Shown piece after piece: positions 6,107-11,992 of a stretch of 11,992 nucleotides of DNA. This stretch comes from Alphaproteobacteria bacterium. GTDB taxonomy: Bacteria > Pseudomonadota > Alphaproteobacteria > Rickettsiales > SXRF01. Where the stretch lies: NCBI GenBank assembly GCA_019243895.1, contig JAFATP010000241.1:1-11992 (forward strand), written 5' to 3'. How positions within the stretch are numbered: position 1 is the first letter of the stretch; every line of letters starts with the position of its first letter. Below the pieces are notes generated by a model. That model saw nothing but the letters and a program-made list of their open reading frames with translations, did no database searches and was not told the DNA's origin. The translations under genes were made by a program, and so were the position numbers.

Positions 6107-6127
6107 ACTTCCAAGGAGTCCACCCGT

Positions 6128-7483
6128 ATGCAGCCCGTTGTTCTCTCCTCCCGCATCTTCCCGCGGTGCGCTTTGCCGGTTGACTTTTGCGGCGGGCTGG
6201 GCCGTAGTTGGCGGATGGGAATGCGGGCGTGGCTATTGGGTGTACTGTTGCTGGCGCTAGTGCCGAATGTGCGGGCGGAGCCGCTGCCCGATCTGGGTAT
6301 CGCCGCGGTGGTGAATGACGAGGTGATCTCCACGCTCGACCTGGAGAACCGCCTAAAGCTGGTGTTGCTGGCAACGCATCTTTCCGACACGCCGGAGGTG
6401 CGCGAGCGCCTGCGTCCGCAAATCCTGCGCGCATTGATCGATCAGCGCCTGCAGATGCAGCGCGCGGCGGCGGAGGGTGTCCAGGTGAGCGAAGCGGAGA
6501 TCGACGATGCGGTGCATAGCATCGAGGCTCAGCAGAGCATGGCGCCCGGAGAATTGCTGGCCAAGCTGGACGCCTCCGGCGTGCCGCGCCAGACGTTTCT
6601 TGACCAGGTGCGCGCGCAACTTTCCTGGACCAAGCTTGTGTTGAAGACGATACGGCCGAATATTCATGTGAGCGAGGAGGAGCTTGACCGGGAGCGCAGC
6701 AAGCCCCGCGACGCCGGCGGCACGGAGGAGGTGCAGATCGCCTTGTTGTCTTTGCCGGTGGAAAGCCCGGAAAGGGATGATCAGGTTAAAGCGCTGGCGC
6801 AGAAGCTGGCCGACGAGATTCACCAAGGCGCCCCCTTCGAATCGGTGGCGCGCGAGCTGAAAGGCAGCGAAACCGCGGATGCAGAGCCGAAGCCGTTCTG
6901 GGTGACGCGCGAGCAGATGGAGCCGTCGCTGAAGGCGGCCCTGGAACACGCTAAGCCGGGCGAAGTGACTGAGCCGGTGCGCACGCCGGAGGGATATACG
7001 CTGGCAAAGATGCTGGGCCACCGCACCCGCGGCGCCAATACGCAGCAGATTACCGAAGTGGTGGTAAAGGACATTCTCATGAAATTAAAAAGCGATGCCG
7101 GTAAAAAGGATGTGAACCTGCTGCTGGATATCGGCCGTCAGCTGGCGGCCCATCCCGGCACCTGCACCGACGCCGGAGTAGCGGGGATAAAAGATACGGA
7201 TGATTTCAACATCACGGTGGATTTCCGCCGCGAAACCCTGGAGAGCATGTCGGATGCCCTGCGGGATGCCATCGGCAAGCTGCAGGTGGGCGAGGTATCG
7301 GAGCCGTATGCCACGCGCGAAGGCCTGCGCATGTTCATGCTGTGCGAGCGCACCGAGAAACCGGCAGCGCTCGCCGACCGGGAAGAAACCATGCAGCGGC
7401 TGTATCGGGAAAAGCTGGATTTGGAAGCGCAGAAATATCTGCGCAAGCTGCGCCGCGACGCGACGGTGGATATCCGCATATAA
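6128..7483 (+). CDS. surA: Periplasmic chaperone / parvulin-type peptidyl-prolyl isomerase SurA
   Basis: About 451 residues, the size of SurA. SurA is a periplasmic chaperone that escorts outer-membrane proteins, LptD prominently among them, to the BAM complex. The SurA N-terminal domain begins at IAAVVNDEVISTLDLENRLK (about 58-77) and runs through helical segments to about 185. A first parvulin-like domain (about 200-300) contains GAPFESVARELKGSE, FWVTREQMEPSLKAAL and PGEVTEPVRTPEGYTL. A second, more degenerate one (about 360-410) contains LQVGEVSEPYATREGLRMF. The ATG at 6128 has AAGGAG at a 9-base gap, but this leaves a 30-residue segment before the signal peptide (MRAWLLGVLLLALVPNVRA). The ATGs at 6215 or 6221 would give a more usual signal peptide, so the true start is uncertain. 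The gene follows lptD by 21 bp. The pdxA and rsmA genes that commonly come next are missing; a convergent gene lies there instead. Confidence 0.93.
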   Translation: MQPVVLSSRIFPRCALPVDFCGGLGRSWRMGMRAWLLGVLLLALVPNVRAEPLPDLGIAAVVNDEVISTLDLENRLKLVLLATHLSDTPEVRERLRPQILRALIDQRLQMQRAAAEGVQVSEAEIDDAVHSIEAQQSMAPGELLAKLDASGVPRQTFLDQVRAQLSWTKLVLKTIRPNIHVSEEELDRERSKPRDAGGTEEVQIALLSLPVESPERDDQVKALAQKLADEIHQGAPFESVARELKGSETADAEPKPFWVTREQMEPSLKAALEHAKPGEVTEPVRTPEGYTLAKMLGHRTRGANTQQITEVVVKDILMKLKSDAGKKDVNLLLDIGRQLAAHPGTCTDAGVAGIKDTDDFNITVDFRRETLESMSDALRDAIGKLQVGEVSEPYATREGLRMFMLCERTEKPAALADREETMQRLYREKLDLEAQKYLRKLRRDATVDIRI

Positions 7484-7510
7484 AAAAGGCCCGGCAGGTT
7501 ATGCCGGGCC
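7482..7510 (-). terminator. Rho-independent terminator of the curlin-like gene, overlapping the surA stop
   Basis: A 9-bp GC-rich stem (GGCCCGGCA at 7488-7496 with TGCCGGGCC at 7502-7510) has a 5-base loop. On the minus strand it is followed by six T (7482-7487), so it terminates the curlin-like transcript. On the plus strand the T run is missing, but the hairpin comes directly after the surA stop codon and could also stop or protect the lptD-surA mRNA. Confidence 0.8.
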
Positions 7511-7525
7511 CAGGGCGAATAGCTT

Positions 7526-8539
7526 TTAATGAATCTGCGTGACGGTGGCGTAGTTGCCGAGTCCCGCTTGCGTGATATTGCTGATATTGTTCGGGCCGAA
7601 CTGCGCCGTATATGCCTGCTGGTTGGTGCCCGTCTGCGTGATGTTGGAAACGTTAGAGATGCCGTTCTGATAAACGCCGTCCGTATTGCCGCTGCCGGTG
7701 ATGGCCAGGGACGCGGAGTTATAGGACCCGGTCTGCGACACGCTGACGTAATCCGAATCGCCCTGCAGATTCACGTCGGCGACGTTGCGCGTGGCGTAAA
7801 GCCCGACGCCGCTGCCCTGCCAGTTATTCTGGCTGATATAGAGCTGATCGCCGCTTCCCAGCACTTGGAACATCGCCTGGTTGGCGCCGCGCTGATCAAT
7901 GCTGACCGTATCGTTATTGCCATCCACGAAGGAGTTCCAGTTGTATTTGTATCCGGCGCCGCCATTGCCGAACTGGCCTTGCGGAATATCCTGGCCGATG
8001 ACGTTGCCCTGATAGCCGGGAGTATCAGCGGGACTGACCTGCACGAAGGTCACGGAGTCGCCTACGCCCACGATGTAATTGAAGGATTTATTGCCGGAGC
8101 CGTACTGATTGAAGTTTTCCAGCGTGCTGTTGCCGATATTGCCGCCCAGCTGGAAATTGTTGCTGCCGTATTGGCGATAATACTGGACGTTGTTGTCGCC
8201 GAAGGGGTCGACAATGGCAGTATTCTGATTGCCGCTCTGGGTGATACTGTTATAATTATTATTGCCGACTTGCGGCGCGGGATTGGTATCGCGGTCAAGC
8301 GGGCCGCTCGGGTTATAGCGGCTCAGCCAATTGTCAGTGCCCCTCTGGTCCACATAAAACTGGTTGTAATTGCCGTTCTGCAGCGTGTTGCTGTAATTCA
8401 GATTGCCCACCTGGTTTACGCCGGTGATGTTGCCGGTTCCGTATTGCACGATCGTGGAATCGTTGCCATCCGCCAGCGCTATGCCGCTGAACCCGGTGAA
8501 AGCAAGAATAGAGGCGGCCGTGAGAAGGGTTTTTTTCAT
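7526..8539 (-). CDS. Secreted curlin-repeat protein (CsgA/CsgB-like adhesin or amyloid subunit)
   Basis: A 337-residue secreted protein. The signal peptide MKKTLLTAASILAFTGFSGIALA (cut near residue 23) is followed by an Asn-, Gln-, Gly- and Ser-rich chain with no cysteine. It carries curlin-type repeats of the form [SV]-x-x-x-x-Q-x-G-x-x-N: STIVQYGTGN (28-37), TGVNQVGNLN (39-48), SNTLQNGNYN (50-59), NSITQSGNQN (97-106), VSIDQRGANQ (212-221), VSVSQTGSYN (265-274), VSNITQTGTNQ (297-307) and ISNITQAGLGN (319-329). Curlin repeats stack into the beta-helical strands of extracellular amyloid fibres that hold biofilms together. The protein is about twice the size of E. coli CsgA, and its repeats form two clusters at the ends with a degenerate middle. 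GGAG lies 6 bases before the ATG. No csgG, csgE or csgF export gene is in the window. The repeat family is clear; fibre formation is inferred. Confidence 0.82.
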   Translation of the reverse strand: MKKTLLTAASILAFTGFSGIALADGNDSTIVQYGTGNITGVNQVGNLNYSNTLQNGNYNQFYVDQRGTDNWLSRYNPSGPLDRDTNPAPQVGNNNYNSITQSGNQNTAIVDPFGDNNVQYYRQYGSNNFQLGGNIGNSTLENFNQYGSGNKSFNYIVGVGDSVTFVQVSPADTPGYQGNVIGQDIPQGQFGNGGAGYKYNWNSFVDGNNDTVSIDQRGANQAMFQVLGSGDQLYISQNNWQGSGVGLYATRNVADVNLQGDSDYVSVSQTGSYNSASLAITGSGNTDGVYQNGISNVSNITQTGTNQQAYTAQFGPNNISNITQAGLGNYATVTQIH

Positions 8540-8592
8540 AAAAGGCTCCCGTGAAGCAGTTAATACTACATAAAATTATGAATGGGTTATTA

Positions 8593-8621
8593 TTAATACA
8601 TTTTAATCTCCCTTTGGTCAA
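8593..8621 (-). promoter_or_regulatory. Sigma70-type promoter of the curlin-repeat gene
   Basis: On the minus strand TTGACC (8616-8621) and TATTAA (8593-8598) are separated by 17 bp in a very A/T-rich interval. Transcription would start near 8586, about 46 bases before the start codon. The rest of 8540-8779, shared with the divergent glycosyltransferase gene, shows no clear second promoter. Confidence 0.5.
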
Positions 8622-8779
8622 TAAAACTTTTTAAATCTTTTATTAAAATTTTATGTGACCTGAATTCTCCTTAAAAAACAGTGATATTTCTGGATGGGGA
8701 TGATGCACTAGCAGGGAAAATTTTGATTGAAGAGATCCATTTCGCTCTTTAAATCGATGTGGTTAAAGAGAGGAGTACG

Positions 8780-10477
8780 ATGCGCAACGCCATAATCAAC
8801 CGCAAGACAGAGGTGCCCAGGCCCAGAGAATGGCTCGGTATAATCGTGCTTTTCCTGGTGGCGGGCATTGTCGGCCATGAACCGTGGCGCGGTGACGAGA
8901 CCTACGGTTTCGGCATCATTTACCATTTCTATACCACCGGCACCTGGCTGGTCCCCACCAATGCCGGCGTGCCGTTCATGGAGAAGCCGCCGCTCTATTA
9001 CTGGACGGCGGTATGGTTTTGCCGCCTCCTCGGCGGATGGCTGCCGCTGCATGATGCGGCGCGGCTGAGCAGCGTGATGTATATGCTGATAACCACCCGC
9101 TTCATGTGGAAGCTTAGCCGTTTGCTATTTGCCAGCCTGACCCACGGCGAGGCGCTGGCGTGGATGGCCGTGGCGCTATTGCTGGGCTCGCTGGGTTTGA
9201 TTCGCTACGCCCATGAACTATCCACCGACGTTGCGCTTCTCACCGGCGCCACGGTCACGCTTTACGGCATGGCGATCCTGCTCTGCGCGCCGGAACGCTG
9301 GCGCAGCGGCGGAGCGTGGACCGGCGTTGGGCTGGGGGCGGCGCTGCTTGCCAAGGGATTTTTGGTGCCGGCTCTGTTCGGGATCAGCGCGCTGCTGCTG
9401 TGGGCGGTTGTGCCGGCGCTGCATACGCGCCGCACCGCAAAGGCGGCGGGGGTGGCGGCCATCGCCCTGCTGCCCTTTCTGCTGTGGCCGCTGGCGCTTT
9501 ATCTCCGCGCACCGGAATTATTCATGCAATGGTTCTGGGAAAATAACGTCGGGCGTTTTTTAGGATTTTCCGTCTCCTATCTCGGCGCGCGCAATGAGCC
9601 GCTGTATTTTTTCCGCATAATCCCCTGGTTTGCTTTTCCCGCCTTTCCATTAGCGTGCATCACGGTGGTAAAGCGATGGCGCACGGCGCGGTATGAAGGC
9701 GCTTATGCGCTGCCGCTGGCGGTCGCGGCGGTGGGAACGGCGCTGCTGTTGATTTCCGCCTCCGGCCGCTCGCATTATCTGCTGCCGCTGCTGCCTGCCT
9801 TCGCCCTGCTGGGAGCACAGAGTCTGCCGCTGTTGCCCCGCGCATTCCTCATCGGCTGGAATTGGGCGGTGCGCGTGCTGTGCAGCGCCATCGGCGCGGC
9901 CGTGTGGCTGCTATGGTGGAACCTCATGCATCCGGCCGCTGAGCACCCCCTGGCCTGGCTGGCGCATCTGACGGGCAAATGGCTGCCGCTGGCCTATATG
10001 CCGCCCGGGTCACAGCGATGGTCCTGCCTGCTGGCAGGGGCGATTGCCGCGGGATGGCTGGCTTCGTTTCGCCTGAAAACAACCTCCGCGCTGAATACGG
10101 CATATATCTGGCTGGCGGGCGCTACGCTCGCATGGGGGAGCGCCTATACGCTGCTGCTGCCGTGGCTGGATGCAACGAAAGGGTACCGCCTGGTATTCAC
10201 CGACATGATGCAGGCGGCCAATGCATCGGCGGATGCGAAAGGCTGCATTGCTGCGTATAATCTTGACGAATCGGTTGCTCCGATGTTTCAATATTTCCTC
10301 GGCCGGCTTGCGCCGGAGCAGGATTTTAGCGGCCATGCATGCCCGTTGATTTTCGCTAAAACCTATCGCGACACGCCGGAGGTTTTCGATCCGCGATGGC
10401 GGTTGATATGGAAGGGCTCGCGCTTGCTGGACGAGAAAAACGAACAGCTGCGCCTTTACGAGCGCGTCCGGGAATAA
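8780..10477 (+). CDS. ArnT-like polyprenyl-phosphate-sugar glycosyltransferase (GT-C, PMT family)
   Basis: A 565-residue integral membrane protein. Members of this family move a sugar from an undecaprenyl-phosphate carrier onto lipid A, LPS core, another glycan or protein at the periplasmic face. An N-terminal helix (WLGIIVLFLVAGIVGH) leads to the first periplasmic loop with the acidic pair GDETYGFG (Asp39-Glu40). The loop continues to FMEKPPLYYW (Glu68-Lys69), the two signature sites of ArnT/GT83 enzymes. About ten further hydrophobic segments follow, and a soluble C-terminal domain occupies about 470-565. ATG at 8780 follows AGAGGAG at a short gap; the in-frame GTG at 8759 has no such site. 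ArnT itself adds 4-amino-4-deoxy-L-arabinose to lipid A, but no arnB/C/A/D genes are nearby, so donor and acceptor are unknown. It is divergent from the curlin-like gene. Confidence 0.88.
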   Translation: MRNAIINRKTEVPRPREWLGIIVLFLVAGIVGHEPWRGDETYGFGIIYHFYTTGTWLVPTNAGVPFMEKPPLYYWTAVWFCRLLGGWLPLHDAARLSSVMYMLITTRFMWKLSRLLFASLTHGEALAWMAVALLLGSLGLIRYAHELSTDVALLTGATVTLYGMAILLCAPERWRSGGAWTGVGLGAALLAKGFLVPALFGISALLLWAVVPALHTRRTAKAAGVAAIALLPFLLWPLALYLRAPELFMQWFWENNVGRFLGFSVSYLGARNEPLYFFRIIPWFAFPAFPLACITVVKRWRTARYEGAYALPLAVAAVGTALLLISASGRSHYLLPLLPAFALLGAQSLPLLPRAFLIGWNWAVRVLCSAIGAAVWLLWWNLMHPAAEHPLAWLAHLTGKWLPLAYMPPGSQRWSCLLAGAIAAGWLASFRLKTTSALNTAYIWLAGATLAWGSAYTLLLPWLDATKGYRLVFTDMMQAANASADAKGCIAAYNLDESVAPMFQYFLGRLAPEQDFSGHACPLIFAKTYRDTPEVFDPRWRLIWKGSRLLDEKNEQLRLYERVRE

Positions 10478-10509
10478 AAAAACCCGCCGCAGTGATGCGG
10501 CGGGTTTTT
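10476..10509. terminator. Bidirectional rho-independent terminator
   Basis: A 9-bp stem (CCCGCCGCA at 10483-10491 with TGCGGCGGG at 10496-10504) has the tetraloop GTGA. It is preceded by seven A and followed by five T, so it can end transcription in both directions. It serves the glycosyltransferase gene on the plus strand and the small secreted-protein gene on the minus strand. Confidence 0.88.
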
Positions 10510-10522
10510 CTCAGACCGTGAC

Positions 10523-10921
10523 TTACGGATTGGTGGGCGCGGCGGGGGTGGGCGTAGTGGAACCGCCCGAAGTACCGGAAGTGGTGGTTTTCTGGCGGTG
10601 AATGCGCCTGCTGTTTCTATTCAGCCCGCGATTCAGCCGGCGCTGCTCGGCCTTGGTGATATGACCGCCATGCGCGGCCTCGTCGGCGCTTAAGCGCTGC
10701 TCCTTGTTAGTGAGCGATTTTTCGTCGCGCAGTTCCTGCTGGGCATTGATCGTCCCGTTGTTCACGCCCTGTTGGATGCGATCCTGCTGGTTATCAATGC
10801 GCTGGTTCACTTCATTGACGCGGGGGTGATCCGGAACCACGGCTTGCGCCAGTGCGGCGGATGCGCCAAAACCGCCGAGCAGCGTTGCGCCTGCAAGCGA
10901 GAGAAAAATGCGTTTATTCAT
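10523..10921 (-). CDS. Small secreted protein of unknown function with a helical two-repeat core
   Basis: A 132-residue protein that I cannot name. A signal peptide (MNKRIFLSLAGATLLGGFGASAALA, cut near residue 25) exports it to the periplasm or beyond. The mature part is very polar and mostly helical in character: HPRVNEVNQRIDNQQDRIQQ, then two similar turns. The first has NGTIN followed by QQELRDEKSL; the second has GGHIT followed by KAEQRRLNRGL. This G-x-I-[NT]-x-x-E-x-x-x-L unit occurs in small proteobacterial periplasmic proteins that I recall only as uncharacterised. The tail (about 112-132) is a low-complexity stretch of Thr, Ser, Gly, Pro and Ala. There is no cysteine. AAGGA lies 6 bases before the ATG. 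It appears to be a single-gene unit ending at the shared terminator. Confidence 0.8.
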   Translation of the reverse strand: MNKRIFLSLAGATLLGGFGASAALAQAVVPDHPRVNEVNQRIDNQQDRIQQGVNNGTINAQQELRDEKSLTNKEQRLSADEAAHGGHITKAEQRRLNRGLNRNSRRIHRQKTTTSGTSGGSTTPTPAAPTNP

Positions 10922-10948
10922 ATCATATCCTTTATTCTGGGGTTAACT

Positions 10949-10966
10949 ATCAGGCCTATGCCTGAT
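10949..10966. repeat. 7-bp inverted repeat upstream of the small secreted-protein gene
   Basis: ATCAGGC (10949-10955) and GCCTGAT (10960-10966) are perfect inverted repeats around CTAT, 28 bp upstream of the start codon of the 132-residue gene. It could be a leader hairpin or a regulator half-site pair. A second weak hairpin (about 10982-11011, TTTCCCGT with ACGGGGAAA, one bulge) lies between it and the metH stop, without a T run on the minus strand. Confidence 0.35.
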
Positions 10967-11037
10967 GACGCCATTTTACCTTTTCCCGTTTACAGCAGGG
11001 TGACGGGGAAATGAATTCAATTTAATACAAGTGCATA

Positions 11038-11992
11038 TTATGCCGCCTGCGGCAAGCGTCGGTCATAAATGAGATCCAGCGCGGCTTCTACCTCATGCGG
11101 CGGGATTTTATGCAGCGGCGCGATTTTGCTGACATGGATGATGGCGCCGGTCATGCCCCGCTTCACCGCCTCGTCCAGATAGACTGAATTCAGCACGTGG
11201 CGGGCGGGCGGATTCAGCCCGAAGGAGATATTGGAAAGCCCCAGCACGATCTGCACCTCGGGCAATTCCCGGCGGATGCGGGCAATGGCCTCCAGCGTCC
11301 ACAGGCCAAGCTTGCGGTCATCCTCATTGCCGGTGCAGATGGTGAAGGTGAGGGGGTCGATCAGCAGGTCGGAAGGCGGCAGGCCGTAGCGGTCGCAGGC
11401 GAAGCGATACAGCCGGTGGGCGATGCCGAGCTTCCGTTCCACGTCTTTGGCCATGCCTTCCTCGTCGATGGTGAGCGCTACCACGCACGCGCCGAATTTC
11501 TTCGCGAGCTTCATGCGCGCATGCGCCGGCTCCTCGCCATCCTCGAAATTGATGGAGTTGAGAATGGCCTTGCCGCCGTAAAGCTTCAGCGCCTCCGCCA
11601 GCACCGGGAGCTCGGTGGAATCGATCACCAGCGGCGCCGTGACCGTGCCGCGCAGGCGCGACACCATTTCCGTCATATCGCGCTTCTCGTCGCGCCCGAC
11701 GAAAGCGGTGCAGATGTCCAGCGCGTGGCTGCCTTCGCCCACCTGCTCCTTGCCCATATCCACGCATACATCCCAATCCTCCCGCTCCTGCGCCTCGCGG
11801 AATTTCCTGGAGCCGTTGGCGTTGCAGCGCTCGCCGATGGCGAAGATGGCGTTTTCCTGCCGCAGCTCCACCGCCGTGAACAGCGAAGCCGCCGCCGGCA
11901 CCCAGTGATGCTGCCGTGCCGCCGGGGCGGGTCGGCGCTTGCCCCCTCCCCGCTGCTCCAGCATGGCGTTCAGCGCGCCAATATGCTGCTCA
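11038..11992 (-). CDS. metH: Methionine synthase, homocysteine and folate domains, ending before the B12 domain; partial at right edge
   Basis: 317 codons are visible; the N-terminal part lies beyond the right edge. MetH transfers the methyl group of 5-methyltetrahydrofolate to homocysteine through cobalamin. The first visible residues, EQHIGALNAML, match the end of the homocysteine-binding domain (usual form PEHIxAL), so this is not a true N-terminus. The ATG at 11964 is internal. The pterin/folate-binding domain is complete: AIGERCNANGSRKF, EGSHALDICTAFVGRDEKRD, PLVIDSTELPVL, KAILNSINFEDGEE, LLIDPLTFTICTGNED, GLSNISFGLNPPARHVLNS and HVSKIAPLHKIPPHEV. The reading frame then stops after ALDLIYDRRLPQAA, exactly where the cobalamin cap and B12-binding domains normally begin. 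The downstream sequence shows no frameshifted continuation. The B12 module is therefore either a separate gene elsewhere or lost. Domain identity is secure; activity is unknown. Confidence 0.92.
   Translation of the reverse strand, partial: EQHIGALNAMLEQRGGGKRRPAPAARQHHWVPAAASLFTAVELRQENAIFAIGERCNANGSRKFREAQEREDWDVCVDMGKEQVGEGSHALDICTAFVGRDEKRDMTEMVSRLRGTVTAPLVIDSTELPVLAEALKLYGGKAILNSINFEDGEEPAHARMKLAKKFGACVVALTIDEEGMAKDVERKLGIAHRLYRFACDRYGLPPSDLLIDPLTFTICTGNEDDRKLGLWTLEAIARIRRELPEVQIVLGLSNISFGLNPPARHVLNSVYLDEAVKRGMTGAIIHVSKIAPLHKIPPHEVEAALDLIYDRRLPQAA

Noticed and set aside
7526..8539. CRISPR-like or tandem DNA repeat suggested by the recurring codon patterns
   Set aside because: The periodicity is at the protein level (curlin units) with variable DNA sequence and spacing. 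There are no conserved direct repeats with unique spacers.
7529..8554. 341-codon plus-strand frame opposite the curlin-repeat gene
   Set aside because: Its Val/Ala/Ile-rich pseudo-repeats are simply the reverse of the Asn/Gln repeat codons. The minus-strand gene has a signal peptide, ribosome-binding site, promoter and terminator.

Overview
The window looks like the chromosome of an alphaproteobacterium. It is GC-rich in its genes and AT-rich in its promoters. The LptD carries the CxxxC element and the GVPVFYTPYFSHP-type segment that I associate with alphaproteobacterial LptD. lptD is followed directly by surA. The type IV secretion proteins resemble the P-type (VirB) system of Rickettsiales and related lineages. 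A methionine synthase, an LPS-assembly operon, a lipid-sugar transferase and a curli-like secreted protein argue against a strongly reduced obligate endosymbiont. Family-level placement is not possible from this window alone.

Left part (1-2830, minus strand) is a type IV secretion cluster. Reading along the transcript it holds a VirB2-like pilin, a second divergent VirB2-like pilin, and a VirB4-family ATPase that runs off the left edge. The VirB4 is otherwise canonical, but its Walker A loop is replaced by a sequence without the G-K-[ST] signature. Each pilin has a recognisable promoter of its own. Hairpins lie before the second pilin gene and between it and virB4, which suggests that pilin and ATPase are made in different amounts. 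A RidA-family gene diverges from this cluster (2998-3465).

Middle part: tRNA-Gly(CCC) lies on the minus strand at 3639-3712. Its 3' third and trailer are duplicated about 119 bp away, around a strong terminator-like hairpin. The arrangement resembles an att scar or a decayed tandem tRNA. lptD (3908-6106) and surA (6128-7483) form an outer-membrane biogenesis operon: LptD is the LPS translocon barrel and SurA the chaperone that helps fold outer-membrane proteins, including LptD. The pdxA-rsmA genes that often follow surA are absent here. Instead a convergent gene encodes a secreted Asn/Gln/Gly-rich protein with curlin-type repeats (7526-8539).

Right part: an ArnT-like polyprenyl-phosphate-sugar glycosyltransferase (8780-10477) diverges from the curlin-like gene. 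It shares a bidirectional terminator with a small secreted protein of unknown function (10523-10921). At the right edge is a methionine synthase (11038 to the edge) that ends exactly after its folate-binding domain and so lacks the cobalamin-binding and reactivation domains.

No CRISPR array, insertion sequence or transposase was seen. Every stretch without a protein gene is shorter than 300 bp except 3466-3907, which holds a terminator, the repeats, the tRNA and an inverted repeat.
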